From: Symbiodinium natans
Lineage: Eukaryota > Sar > Dinophyceae > Suessiales > Symbiodiniaceae
Assembly (NCBI GenBank): GCA_905221605.1
Contig: CAJNDS010001446.1
Location: 570,815-634,814 of the forward strand
Reading direction: 5' to 3'
DNA length: 64,000 bases
Shown: piece by piece, positions 27,017-37,210 of the stretch
Numbering within the stretch: the stretch's first letter is position 1
Layout of the letters: each line of letters starts with the position of its first letter
The notes under the pieces: generated by a model
Told to the model about the DNA's origin: nothing
The model's input: the letters and a program-made list of their open reading frames with translations, nothing else
Databases searched by the model: none
Made by a program: the position numbers and the translations under genes

Positions 27017-27094
27017 GTTTAGGGTTTACGGTTTAGGGTTCAGGGTTCGGGGTTTAGGGTTTAGGGTTTAGGGTTTAGGGTTTAGGGTTTAGGG
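27017..27094 (+). repeat. ITS, TTTAGGG x ~11
   Basis: G-strand array with TTCAGGG and TTCGGGG units. Confidence 0.93.
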
Positions 27095-27251
27095 AGTGTA
27101 GGGGGTGTAGGGGTTCAGGGTGCGTTTCTTTTGGTGTTGTATGCACTTTCTCGACACTCACGGGCATGCAGGGTTTTTAGCCCCAAGCTCTACAGTGAGC
27201 GTTAAGCCACAGGGTCAAGGGCCCCCTTCATGTGAAGGACGGATTTGACAG

Positions 27252-27301
27252 CCCTAAACCCTAAACCCTAAACCCTAAACCCTAAACCCTAAACGCTAAA
27301 C
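27252..27301 (-). repeat. ITS, CCCTAAA x ~7
   Basis: Clean C-strand array. Confidence 0.95.
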
Positions 27302-27401
27302 CTGCTCATGCAGGGCTATGTGCAAGGACAGTCTTGGCTTATCGACTTATGGGACTGAGGGTGTCACACGGGGGTCTACGAAAAGAAGGGACTCCTCATA
27401 T

Positions 27402-27720
27402 CGTCCCCAAATAGTAGGATTCCCTTGTGTTAATAAGAACCCCAAAAAACCTTGGTTGGGAGGACTAGACTTTAATACTTGTTTTTGGTTCTGGGCTCGT
27501 GTTGTAGCTACTTATGCCTAAAAAGTATGTGTTTTTCCCAGTGTCTACTCCAAAGTCGAGATAAGGTACCCCTAATTTCGGAAAATACCATGTGAAGCAG
27601 GGTTTATATTTCTTGTACCCCCAAGAGGACACCAAAGATATACACTCACCAATATTAAAAAGGAACCTTATATACACTCACCAATAGCAGTAATATAAAC
27701 CTTGCTTCATATGAGTGTTT
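27402..27720. mobile_element. Family K-related composite with inverted repeats
   Basis: CCCCAAATAGTAGGATTCCC and GGTACCCCTAATTTCGGAAA match family K. Inside, CATGTGAAGCAGGGTTTATA (27589) is inverted at 27693-27714 and TATACACTCACCAATA occurs twice (27640, 27671). Confidence 0.55.
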
Positions 27721-27784
27721 TGATTGGTGATAAGTTGACTGACTGTGGCATGGCCCGCCGCATAAGTTCAGGCGGCACAGTGCA

Positions 27785-27890
27785 GGTTTAGGGTTTAGGG
27801 TTTCGGGTTTAGGGTTTGGGGTTAGGGTTTAGGGTTTAGGGTTTAGGGTTTAGGGTTTAGGGTTTAGGGTTTAGGGTTTAGGGTTTCGGG
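27785..27890 (+). repeat. ITS, TTTAGGG x ~15
   Basis: G-strand array; GCGGCACAG occurs on each side of it (27767 and 27908), possibly a duplication. Confidence 0.95.
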
Positions 27891-28166
27891 TCGGTGGCAA
27901 CCAGCACAGCGGCACAGCAAATAAGCACTCAACGATGCCTGAGCCGTCGGGTCATGCAGGATTTCCTTTGCTCGTGAGTATTTTGTGCTGTTCATCATCG
28001 TGGACGCTGCTTTTGCTCATCTTTGCTCTACATTGTAAACGTGTATAGAATCTAGTTTATACATTTGGCATGCCATGTGACATATTGCATTGTGTTCTTA
28101 TATATGGTATATGATAAGCTCATTTTGTTGGTTGTAAATGTGGCTGTTCACTGTATTGTAAATGTG

Positions 28167-28197
<31 letters not shown>

Positions 28198-29088
28198 ATA
28201 TATATATATGTATATGACATACGCATATCAAATGTTTGACCGCCTTGTTTGTTTTCGTATTGTAGTTTTCATGTTTGCACCTGCAAGAATCTGCAAGAAT
28301 AAGGGAGTTTTATTCTCATTCCTTCTGGGTATGCATATGTGTACACGCAATTAAACTGCACTTTCCGGGGTAACCTAGTTGTTTATCCTTGCTCTGCAGG
28401 CATTCGAGCTTGCCAGGGCCCCAGCGATGTAGTAGTCGCAGCGAGGGCGTTTTGGTTTCGATTCTGCAGCTTCGGGGATTTATGGTCTACCAAGTTGGTT
28501 TACTAGGTAGGATTGATCTTGGTATTGAATATTTACCCTCACCGGGTTTGCACAAGCCAGTTTTACTCAGAAATACGTCCGATCGTTTCGAGGGCCATCC
28601 TAGTTAAGAGTCTGGGGCTCTTCAGAATCATCCCAGAGTGGGCTGTTGGAGTGAACTTGGCGTGCAAATGGAGTGCTCTTGAAGTGGTCTTACATGGGTG
28701 TCTCTGTCGGCATAAGGTTTTGAAAAGCCTTGAGGCCAACATAGTTTAGGTTCTGTTTAGGTTTTCCGTGGGTAGGTAGAGGCTCCCTTGATATGGTCCC
28801 TTACCTCCTGTAAAGGGTTCTGATATATGGGCCCTTGGTTCGATAGGGTATACAAGGGGCCATGTAACTACCCTAAGAGGTGTCAGGTCTTGGGGTTCAG
28901 GAACTTTGCCAGGCCTTTGTGAATCTCCAGCTGCAGCCCCAAAGAAACCCGCCAAGCCTGCCGGCCCCAAACCGGTGTAATTTGGGTTTTGGCTACAGAA
29001 ATATGCAGACACGGCCCTCCAGAAAAGAGCCTGAAGCCCCAAGAACCCTACAACCACGAACCATCAGCCCTACTCCCGAAACTCGAAG
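27891..29088. other. ITS-free unique stretch with (TA)n at 28165-28212
   Basis: About 1.2 kb without arrays. 28389-28749 has overlapping open plus frames of about 75 codons without recognised domains. 28755-28875 may be a further palindromic element (GGGTAGGTAGAGG...AACTACCC). Confidence 0.45.
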
Positions 29089-29231
29089 CCCCAAACCCCA
29101 AACCCCAAACCCCAAACTCCAAACCCCAAACCCCAAACCCCAAACCCCAAACCCCAAACCCCAAACCCCAAACCCCAAACCCCAAACCCTAAACCCTAAA
29201 CCCTAAACCTCTAAACCCTAAACCCTAAACC
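29089..29231 (-). repeat. (CCCCAAA)n then (CCCTAAA)n
   Basis: About 13 CCCCAAA units switch abruptly to CCCTAAA at 29185. Confidence 0.95.
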
Positions 29232-29309
29232 AGCCAAGGAATGTAAGAGTCGGGAGTGCGGCACTGAGCCGACTAAGCCTTCCAGGGCTTGCAGGGCTGT
29301 TGGGGGTCT

Positions 29310-29560
29310 GGAGGGTTTTAGAGGTTTAGGGTTTTAGGGGTTTGGGGGTTTAGGGTTTGGGGTCCCTGGGGTTTAGGGTTTAGGATTTAGGGTTTAGGGT
29401 TTAGGGTTTTAGGGGTTTGGGGTCTGTAGGGCTTTAGGGGTTTCGGGTTTTAGGGGTTTACAGGTTTACAGGTTTAGGGTTTAGGGTTTGGGGGTTTAGG
29501 GGTTAAGGGTTTGGGGTCTGTAGAGCTGTAGGTTGAGGGTTTGGGGTCTGTAGGGCTTGG
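29310..29560 (+). repeat. Mixed G-strand array with GGTCTGTAGGGCTT modules
   Basis: TTTAGGG, TTTTAGGGG and TTTGGGG units; the module TTTGGGGTCTGTAGGGCTT recurs at 29417, 29512 and 29540. Confidence 0.85.
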
Positions 29561-29675
29561 GGGTCAATAGGGCTTGAGGGTCTTAGCGCTTGGCGTGTAG
29601 GGCTGGAGTGCCTTGCAATAAAGGCCAATGGAGTTCATGGGCGCTTGATAAGGGAGGGTTGTCTGTAGGTGCTTA

Positions 29676-29793
29676 CTTTGAGGTTCACGGGTAGTTATAA
29701 GTGGGGTTATAAGTAGGGTACTGCAGCTCTTATCATGGCCAACCTTATTTCGGGTACTTGCAACCCTACTTATAACCCTCATAAACCTTCAAG
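29676..29793. mobile_element. MITE-like family B, copy 6
   Basis: CTTTGAGGTTCACGGGTAG to CCCTCATAAACCTTCAAG, TA on both sides, TTATAAGT words within. Confidence 0.82.
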
Positions 29794-29846
29794 TAGGGGG
29801 AGAAGGAATCCCCGTATGAGCCTTACCATGATCCGTGTGCTTATTA

Positions 29847-29976
29847 ACCCTCAACCCCAAACCGCAAACCCTAAACCCTAAACCCTAAACCCTAGCCCCT
29901 AAACCCCAAACCCTAAACCCTAAACCCTAAACCCTAAACCCTAAACCCTAAACCCTAAACCCTAAACCCTAAACCC
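29847..29976 (-). repeat. ITS, CCCTAAA x ~18
   Basis: 130-bp C-strand array, first third with CCCCAAA and CCCCTAAA. Confidence 0.95.
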
Positions 29977-30085
29977 GAATTCATGGGTAGGACCCAGACT
30001 TTCAGGCACCCACTCCCTTTAAGCACCAGCAAGCTTCGGGGCTTCGATCTTGATCTTTGAACTAGGTAGGTCTTTGGGCTATGTG

Positions 30086-30191
30086 ATTTAGGGTTGAGGG
30101 TGTGGGTTTAGGGTTTAGGGTTTAGGGTATAGGGTATAGGGTTTAGGGTTTAGGGGTCAAGGTTCAGGGTTCAGGGTTTAGGGTTTAGGGT
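30086..30191 (+). repeat. ITS, TTTAGGG with TATAGGG and TTCAGGG
   Basis: About 14 mixed G-strand units. Confidence 0.92.
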
Positions 30192-30311
30192 CTTGGTTGT
30201 TCAGAGAATCTTATCCAGGATACATGTTACAGAGGTTTCACTGAAACCCGAGGATAGGCCCTCAAGGACCAACCTGGTCAAGCTGAGCCTTTAAGTAAGG
30301 CTGCATGTGTT

Positions 30312-30536
30312 TGGCTACTACTTGCTTGAGAAACTCCAAATACACAATGGAGAATAATTCCTGTATTGCCCTGATAAGGAATGTTGTGATTCTTGGGGAG
30401 GTTCGTAAGCAAATGCTACTATTTTGTTAGGAACCACCGCCCCCCCCCCCCTCTGTATTTTTAAAGTAATAATCCCTATATTACCCTTATAAGAACGTGT
30501 GTGTTTTTTTGGGGGGTCTTAAGCACTTGGTAGAAT
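30312..30536. mobile_element. Two overlapping MITE-like family F elements in tandem
   Basis: First: GCTACTACTTGCTTGAG to GGTTCGTAAGCAAATGCTAC (30312-30419). Second: TGCTACTATTTTGTTAGGAA to GGGGGGTCTTAAGCACTTGG TAG (30409-30536). They share the TGCTACT boundary. Confidence 0.7.
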
Positions 30537-30548
30537 ATGAATGTAGAT

Positions 30549-30616
30549 GAATCTCTCTCTCTCTCTCTCTATAAATATACATACATATATGTATATATAT
30601 ATATATCGACATGTAT
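30549..30616. repeat. (CT)n followed by (TA/CATA)n
   Basis: Microsatellites; source of Ser/Leu and Tyr/Ile-rich frames. Confidence 0.85.
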
Positions 30617-30723
30617 GCACATACAGACATATATGCATATATGTGCAGCAAACAGTATTAGGGTTTGGGGAGCTGGCACATGCCAGACTAACACATGGGC
30701 AGCGCTCGGCCAGTGTCCGGGCC

Positions 30724-30882
30724 GGGTTTAGGGTTAGGGTTTAGGGTTTAGGGTGTAGGGTGTAGGGTTTAGGGTTTAGGGTTTAGGGTTTAGGGTTTAG
30801 GGTTCATGGGATTCAGGCAGTTTGGGGTTTAGGGTTTAGGGGTTCATGGGGTTTAGGCGGTTTAGGGTTTAGGGTCTAGGGT
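30724..30882 (+). repeat. ITS with a 55-bp tandem duplication at its right end
   Basis: G-strand units, then GGTTCATGGGATTCAGGCAG and GGTTCATGGGGTTTAGGCGG open two successive ~50-bp repeats that each end in telomeric units. Confidence 0.9.
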
Positions 30883-30928
30883 GTATTGGAATTAGTCTTG
30901 TACCCTGAGCCCTATAGACCCCCAAGCA

Positions 30929-31131
30929 CCTAAACCCTAAACCCTAAACCCTGAACGGTCGGCGGTTGCTGTCTGTTGGCTATTGTTTGTTCTTCCTCCT
31001 CGACTTCCAAGTTTCGAAGCTTCCTGTTGGACCCTTCACAGGACTTGGGATGTGATCCCCCCCCCCCCCCCCTTCGAACTTAGGGGTTTAGGGTTTAGGG
31101 TTTAGGGTTTAGGGCTTAGGGCTTAGGGCTT
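30929..31131. repeat. C-strand ITS (30929-30955) and G-strand ITS (31083-31131) around an island
   Basis: Island has C14 at 31058 and no convincing frame. Confidence 0.8.
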
Positions 31132-31181
31132 GTCTGTTTAAGTCTTAAATGCTTTTCTCCTCGCCATGAGTCCTCCAAGAG

Positions 31182-31283
31182 GTTGTCACCATCATCGAAG
31201 ATGTTGGACGTCGATGCCACGCAAGAACAGGCGATGAAAGGCCGACGCTTTTTTGGCCAGGTCGTCGGTTCAGGGCACTTGGG
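31182..31283 (+). CDS. Candidate exon before a G-strand ITS (about 34 codons)
   Basis: CTCCAAGAG|G opens LSPSSKMLDVDATQEQAMKG then RRFFGQ; it can end at CAG|GTCGTC (31260) or continue to GGG|GTTTAGGG (31283). Strongly protein-like; no domain recognised. Confidence 0.42.
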
Positions 31284-31315
31284 GTTTAGGGTTTAGGGTT
31301 TAGGGCTTATGAGCG

Positions 31316-31436
31316 TTGAGGGCTTAATAAAGGGACTAATTACGAGTAGTATTCTCTTATGGTTACTATGATAGCCCCCCTCCCCCCCCCCCCCCCCCCA
31401 AATGCCCTATTCTAATTATTAATGCCCCTGTATTAG
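31316..31436. mobile_element. MITE-like family G, copy 4
   Basis: TGAGGGCTTAATAAAGGGAC to TTCTAATTATTAATGCCCCT, C-run in the loop. Confidence 0.6.
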
Positions 31437-31553
31437 GCTTCAGGCTGAATTTGGGTTGAGGGTTCAAGGTGTGGGGTTCAGGGTTTGGAGGTTTAAGCCT
31501 GAGATTGTCGAACAACAGCCCCACCTTGTAATGTAAGGTTGCATGCTGCTATA

Positions 31554-31631
31554 CCCTAAACCCTAAACCCTAAACCCTAAACCCTAAACCCTAAACCCTA
31601 AACCCTCTGAACGCTAAGCCCTAAACCCTAA
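31554..31631 (-). repeat. ITS, CCCTAAA x ~10
   Basis: Clean, then one CGCTAAG unit. Confidence 0.95.
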
Positions 31632-31647
31632 AGTGGCCTGTGGCCAG

Positions 31648-31698
31648 GAGCGCTGCACACATTGTTCCGCAGCTTTGGCAGCTGACATGGCGCACCCG
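31648..31698 (+). CDS. Candidate exon bracketed by ITS (17 codons)
   Basis: TGTGGCCAG|G opens exactly 17 codons, ERCTHCSAALAADMAHP, to GTTTTAGG. The CxxC pair (CTHC) could bind metal but is too little to name a domain. Confidence 0.35.
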
Positions 31699-32315
31699 GT
31701 TTTAGGCGTTGGGATGTGTAGGTTGGGGGTTAGGGTTTGTAGGGTTTAGGGTCTTAGATCTTGGTTGCAGTGACAGAAGGTGAGGATATTTGCAGAGGGT
31801 AGTTGTTGGCCTTTTTTGTTTGCGGCACCTCGGCTTTACTCGGGTACTATTCATCATCTTGCGAACTTGCAGCCTTCTTAGCCACAGCCTCAATTCGGTT
31901 TGGTCACGGGCTGCCGCGCTTCACTAGATTCTGGGAACTGCCTAGATGCACCTTTGTGCAGCTTTGTTTCACACACGCAAAGCTCGCAGACATTTTCCGC
32001 CATTCGGTGGGAGCGGCTGCGGCGCAAGAATGCAGATGCAGCTAGTTTGTGTAGGGCTTCGGCGGTAATGAGGATCCGTGCCAGCAGGACTCAGCGTTTG
32101 TTCTGCTCAGTTCAGGAAGCATGCGACCAAGATCACCGAGACAATAGAAGTCCTGTTCATACACTTCGTTGGGGATTGGCTTCTCGAGACCTGCACCATT
32201 TCTTTTTCCCATCCCGCCCCGAAGAGTCTGGAGTCTCATAAGGGCTCACTCCATCCCCGCCCCCTTCCAGGCTTAGAGAAGTCACTTTCTGTTGTTCAAG
32301 GCTCAGGTTTCTGCC
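31699..32315. other. Unique stretch with overlapping open frames, nothing named
   Basis: Plus frames 31803-32045 and 31900-32241 and a minus frame overlap; composition is protein-like but no domain is recognised, and they exclude one another. Confidence 0.35.
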
Positions 32316-32405
32316 TTGGGATGTTCCACCCTTATACGCACAGTCCTCAACAGGATTACCCTAAACCCTAAACCCTAAACCCTAAGCCCTAAATAGGGGG
32401 CAGTT
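32316..32405. mobile_element. MITE-like family A, copy 4, right arm replaced by ITS
   Basis: TTGGGATGTTCCACCCTTAT and CAGTCCTCAACAGGATTA match the left arm; CCCTAAA units (32359-32393) follow at the centre and only AATAGGGGGCA of the core remains. Confidence 0.8.
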
Positions 32406-32441
32406 CATGCTTACTGTAGGAACAATTCGAAGGGTTGGCAG

Positions 32442-32530
32442 GGGCCAACCTAGCTTCAGCTCAACGAAAGCAAGCGCTCACCCGGTTTAGTGTGGGATTC
32501 TCCGTGCCTTCCCAGGCTTGCAATACTAGG
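32442..32530 (+). CDS. Candidate exon bracketed by ITS (29 codons)
   Basis: GGGTTGGCAG|G, two bases, then ANLASAQRKQALTRFSVGFS and VPSQACNTR to AGG|GTTTAGGG. C-strand array 49 bp upstream. Confidence 0.4.
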
Positions 32531-32599
32531 GTTTAGGGTTTAGGGGGTTTAGGGTTTAGGGTTTAGGGTTCAGGGTTTAGGGTTTAGGGTTTAGGGTTT
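32528..32599 (+). repeat. ITS, TTTAGGG x ~10
   Basis: Array beginning on the candidate donor. Confidence 0.95.
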
Positions 32600-32697
32600 G
32601 TTGGTGATACAAAGCCGGGCGCACCATTGCCACTATTGCAGTGTCTTGCCGGGAACGGCAGCAAAGAATGGCTGTAAGCTTCATCTTCGGTTGAAAG

Positions 32698-32780
32698 GCA
32701 TCTTAGAGCCTCCTCCTGATCCTACCCCAAACCCTAAACCCTAAACCCTAATAAGCATCTTAGAGCCTCCTCCTGATCCT
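32698..32780 (-). repeat. ITS insertion flanked by a 26-bp perfect direct duplication
   Basis: GCATCTTAGAGCCTCCTCCT GATCCT stands at 32698-32723 and again, identical, at 32755-32780. Between lies ACCCCAAACCCTAAACCCTA and one further unit to AATA (31 bp). The structure is that of a short telomeric insert with a target-site duplication. Confidence 0.95.
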
Positions 32781-33634
32781 GAAGCTTTGTAAAATCCTGA
32801 CATATTCTGACCAAAGGCTAGGTGGGATTAGGGAGACCCTTCAAGGGGACCCCTTCTCAACCCTCTTCTGGTGCCATTAAGGAGGGACCTTATTGTGAGG
32901 GTCTGCATCTCCAAGGATCCCCCTAATCCTACCTGCGGCTTGGCTCAACTATCACCATGCTCCAGGTTAGCGCGTTTAGGACGCGTGACCATCATCAATC
33001 ATCAGCATCTGTCTTCACAGGTCGCAGCCGCATGTGTCTCAGGCGTTGTTGCACTCAGCTCTTGAAGAGCAGTTCGACAGGTCTGCTTCGCGTGGTGCAG
33101 GAGAAGAAAATCTCACACGTGCTTCGGGAAGTTGAATTTGCGGCGTGACCATCGTAGCTCCTGTACGGTTTTGGCGGGGACGGTTTTGAGACCCTAAGCC
33201 CAAACACCTCCCAGAAACGACGCGGGCCATACTCCAAACCTTAGGGCATTAAGAATCTTTGCATCTGCCCCGAGGTTAGCCTATACATAATCTATACATA
33301 ATCTATATCTATATCTATCTCTATCTCTATCTCTATCTCTATATCTATATATATATATATATTTTTTTCATATTTGTTTATTTATTTATACACCCTTCAT
33401 TGGGGTGCGAGGCGTCATTATTGTGGATGTCCAGGTTGAGAACACCAGGGAACCCCGAAAGCTTTTAAATCTTGGCTCTGGGAAACGATGCCCCACGCAG
33501 GTCTATTGCATCTTCATCGTGTGGTCCAGATGCCACGAGTTGCAGGCCATGCCTTTACCAACTCCACGCCTAGGAAGACCGCGCTCTTTTTCAGCAGCCT
33601 TCAGGGTTGGGGGTTTAGGGTTTAGGGTTGGTGC
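32781..33634. other. ITS-free stretch with (TCTATA)n at 33291-33350
   Basis: Open frames near 32871-33237 on both strands exclude one another; nothing recognised. Microsatellite CTATAT/CTATCT then T-rich. Confidence 0.45.
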
Positions 33635-33905
33635 TTAGGAGCTTTTTGAGGGTGGATCTGGGCCTTGTAGGGTTTCGGATGACTGAGAGTGTTCGTCGAC
33701 CCTGCAGTAGTAGTTCGCCCCGAAGCTGTTTGATGCGGCCGTGTAAGATCCCTTTTTCAGCGAAGTTGGTTTCCTGCAACAGACCAAGGCCGCTTCTTCT
33801 TGAAGGTAGAACGCTCCAAATTCGAAGGCGTCAAGAACGTTTCTAGGAGGTTGGGGCTTCAGTAGGTAACGCTTCATCTTTGTGTGTAAGTACACTTTTT
33901 GATGT

Positions 33906-33971
33906 GCATATACATATATATATATACATATATATATATACATATATATATATACATATATATATATATAC

Positions 33972-34003
<32 letters not shown>

Positions 34004-34012
34004 TCATATCTA
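33906..34012. repeat. (TA)n/(CATATATATA)n microsatellite
   Basis: Alternating purine-pyrimidine tract of ~105 bp with CATATATATATA modules. Confidence 0.95.
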
Positions 34013-34856
34013 TATTCGTTATAACCCATGTAGTAACTTATATTGGATTTAGATGAGAATTGTACCCAAAGCTCCACTCGCTCCCTCGATCCTGCCGTCA
34101 TCGATCAGCCTCTCGGCTCGCAGCGCAAATAGAGGCTGCGGTTGACATTGAACCATGCAGTCAGCAGCAGGTTTAGGGTTGAGGAGGTTGTGAGTGCACC
34201 CCTGAAATGGCGACCCCCAAGCTTTAAGCCGCTTGCTTACACCATTTTTGTTACCGGGCTAGAGCCGACCTACACTACAGCAGCTGCGCGGCCACCGGCG
34301 TGTGTGGTGCCGGCCCCAGAAAACGGGACTCAAGGTTTATGGGCTGTTCTGCTGAAGGCCAGGGTTATAGTGTCTGAGATGATGCAACAGCACCTCCTAC
34401 CCGAAACCCTAAACCTTGAACCTCAAAACCGACATTCTTGAACCTCGAGCCGAGAAGCCGGCACTCGTCATTCGCAGCTTTTCGCACATGCAGTCGAGCT
34501 TTGCAGCGTGGTTCAGAGTCTGCTTGTGTCTTCGAAACACTGAGCCTTTTGCCCAAGGAGAAGCGAGCCCCTAACAGCAGCATGATTCAGTGTTGAGGGT
34601 GTGGGGTTGGGGGTGAGCTAGTTGAATGTGGTGCCTCACCTTACATCCACAAGTACCAGTGCCTGTTTAGGGGTTAGGGGTTTAGGGATTAGGAGTTTAG
34701 GTTTAGAGTGGGCTTGGATTTCTGGAGTGGGTTCACCAGGCAGGTTTTGAATCGGGGAAACTGCATGTGCTCACGAATGGAGTTAAGGCACTGAACCCAA
34801 CCTAGAAGCCTTCCCACCCTAAACCCTAAACCCTACAGCCTTCGGCGCTGCCCAAG
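34013..34856. other. Mixed stretch, worn ITS at 34660-34705 and 34820-34836
   Basis: A 99-codon plus frame (34142-34441) has no recognised domain. No element found. Confidence 0.4.
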
Positions 34857-34965
34857 GTTCCACAGACCCGACATGGAAGATGCTCGTGCCTATCTGGAGG
34901 CGCTGCAGCTGACAACACCCCAACCCCACAATCCGTCCCTCAAACAACTTTATACTAGACCTTAA
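34857..34965 (+). CDS. Candidate exon after a short C-strand ITS
   Basis: GCTGCCCAAG|G opens FHRPDMEDARAYLEALQLTT; the frame stays open to TAA at 34963, though the protein-like part ends near 34915. No clear donor. Confidence 0.33.
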
Positions 34966-35282
34966 ACTCTAACCGCCTTTGCTAGACCTTAAACTCTAAT
35001 CCCTCTACCTTTCAGGCCCTTAACATGGTTCGAGGATATGGCTGAAGTGGGGGGTTCAGGGGTACAAAACGAGTTCATATTACTATAATCGTGTAATTCT
35101 ACAATACTACAATACAAAACACCTACAATACTATAATAAAATCATGCTAAAGGTAGTATAATATGATAGGGTTCAGGGTGTTCGGCCTAGTTTGTGGGCT
35201 TCAGGGTTTGAGGCTCAACACGTCGGCCTTGAAGTTCAGGGTTCTAGGTCCTTGGGGGCTGTCTTCGGGCTTGAGGTCTTGG

Positions 35283-35334
35283 GGTTAGGGTTTAGGGTTT
35301 AGGGTTTAGGGTTTAGGGTTTAGGGTTTAGGGTT
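35283..35334 (+). repeat. ITS, TTTAGGG x ~7
   Basis: Clean array. Confidence 0.95.
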
Positions 35335-35472
35335 TGTAGGAGGCCCGGGCAGAGTTTAGGGTTTTTTGGGGCTTCAGGGTTAGGGATTCGGAGCCACAGG
35401 CCTCCCCCGCATGCAGGGCCGAGGGTGTAGGTGCTACAGCCTTTCATCGTGAAGAGCAATAACCCCTACTCC

Positions 35473-35572
35473 CTGGGATTTTCCCCCTTATACTAGCAGT
35501 CCTTAGGATAATTATAATAGGGGGCACTATCATCCCAACAAAGGACTGTTAGTATAAGGGGGGACATCCGAA
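35473..35572. mobile_element. MITE-like family A, copy 5
   Basis: CTGGGATTTTCCCCCTTATA to TATAAGGGGGGACATCCGAA, with ACTAGCAGTCCTTAG and AAAGGACTGTTAGT paired inside. Target duplication CCTACTCC / CCTAGTCC, 7 of 8. Confidence 0.87.
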
Positions 35573-36018
35573 CCTAGTCCCTGAGACCCTCGATCCCATG
35601 AGCGCAGTGGCTGTGCGGTTCTGGGAACAGAGGACTTCCAAGAATCGCACTTAGACGTAGAGATTCGGGTATCATGGCCGCTTCGCCTCTGATATCTCCG
35701 GGCTGCAACCCTTGCCATCGGGTTCGGGCTGGGGCTTGCCTCATCACCAAACCCTCAAGGGTAGTATTCCCGGAGGATTTGAGCGAAGAGTTCATGCCAC
35801 TGCTCTCTCCGAACTGCAAGGAGACGGTCTAGGGTTTTGGGTTTAGGATTTAGGAATTAGGGTTGAGGTTTTGGGCCCAGAGCCCTGCACGACCTCGCCT
35901 CTATCCAGTGCATTTGTAACCTGATGCCTCTTAGACCCTTTTTGTGTGGGTCTTGTGTATATGGAGCTCCCTGAACCCCGAACCGGTTTCATGCGATTTG
36001 AGGAATTTAGGCTTTGGA
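35573..36018. other. Spacer with an 81-codon minus frame
   Basis: The frame 35574-35819 reads mixed protein-like sequence (e.g. EGLVMRQAPARTRWQGLQPG) but overlaps the family A right flank; no domain recognised. Confidence 0.3.
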
Positions 36019-36089
36019 GGTTTAGGGCTTAGGGCTTAGGGTTTAGGGCTTAGGGCTTAGGGTTTAGGGTTTAGGGTTTAGGGTTTAGT
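36019..36089 (+). repeat. ITS, TTTAGGG/CTTAGGG x ~10
   Basis: Alternating clean and CTTAGGG units. Confidence 0.93.
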
Positions 36090-36533
36090 GAAAAAGCCTG
36101 GGCCCAGCGAAGGTACCTTAGTTCATTCGTCGCGTGATTCCTGCTAGGGCGGGGAGGGCCCCTATTCGCCATCTCACTGAGGAGCATGGGCTTGTTGCAT
36201 CCAGAGCCTAAACCCCAAACCCTAAACCCTAGACCCTAAACCCTTAACCCTACAACCTGAACCCTAGATGCTAGAAACCCCCCCCCCCCCCCCCCTTCGT
36301 GTTTTTTGTTGGGCCAGGCGCTGCGGTTCAGGATTACACCCCCAGAAGCCCTCAACCCTAAACACTAAACCCTAAAAACCCTAAGCCCTAAACCCCAAAA
36401 GGTGGTTCTTGCGTTGCATATCCAGCCTCTCCCTACCTCGAAACCAAATGCGGAGCCTTGGGAAAGACCCCAAACCACCAGCCTCAACCCTAAGTCCTCA
36501 AATCTTAGCAAACCAAGCCCAGATGACCCCAAG

Positions 36534-36568
36534 GGTTTAGGGTTTAGGGTTTAGGTTTTAGGGTTTAG
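36534..36568 (+). repeat. ITS, TTTAGGG x ~5
   Basis: Its last TTTAG is also the acceptor-like end before the 36569 island. Confidence 0.92.
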
Positions 36569-36637
36569 GATGAAAACAACAAGGAGCTGGATGTGGCGAG
36601 CCATTGCAGGGACATGCAGACCTTCCTTGAGGCCCTG
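36569..36637 (+). CDS. Candidate exon whose acceptor is telomeric TTTAG|G (23 codons)
   Basis: Here a G-strand array lies upstream and supplies GGGTTTAG|G. Exactly 23 codons follow, DENNKELDVASHCRDMQTFL then EAL, to GTTGCATC; TAA follows in frame nine bases on. A helical, acidic-basic mix typical of real protein. A second frame from ATG at 36570 is also open. Confidence 0.42.
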
Positions 36638-36644
36638 GTTGCAT

Positions 36645-36705
36645 CCTAATCCCTAAACCCTGAACCCTAAACCCTAGACCCTGAACCCTAAACCCTAAAC
36701 TTAAA
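36645..36705 (-). repeat. ITS, CCCTAAA/CCCTGAA
   Basis: About nine mixed C-strand units before a C9 run. Confidence 0.9.
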
Positions 36706-36835
36706 CCCCCCCCCCCTTGGTTACAACTCCGACCCACCCTTTGCAAGCGAAAATTCGCCTTCAAAAGCACCTCTGTTTGGGGGGGTTGACAGGGAAGCCG
36801 TTCCTTTAGTTTGTTTGTGCTTTTGGGGTTTTAGG

Positions 36836-37025
36836 TTGGGATGTTCCGCCTTATACTTACTACCCCTAAACCCTGAACCCTAAACCCTAAACCCTAAACC
36901 CTAAACCCTAAACCCTAAACCCTAAACCCTAAACCCTAAACCCTAAACCCTAAACCCTAAACCCTAAACCCCGCCCCTATTGCCATCCCCATTAAGGGCT
37001 GTTGGTATAAGGGGGATGATCCCAA
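36836..37025. mobile_element. MITE-like family A, copy 6, with 110-bp ITS in the loop
   Basis: TTGGGATGTTCCGCCTTATA to GGTATAAGGGGGATGATCCC AA. C-strand units occupy 36863-36972. Target duplication GTTTTAGG / GTTTTTGG, 7 of 8, so the array lies wholly inside one element. Confidence 0.9.
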
Positions 37026-37210
37026 GTTTTTGGGGCTTCTAAAGTTTAACTAGGTTTAGGATTGGAGTTCGGTTTCTTTTGAAGTTTTCGGATTTATAGA
37101 GTTTAACAAGGGTTCAGGATTTGGAGTTAGGTTTCTTTGGGGGTTCTGGGATTTATAGAGTTGAAGGTTTAGGATTTGGGTCTTGGGGTGGAGGACTCTG
37201 GGTTTATAGT

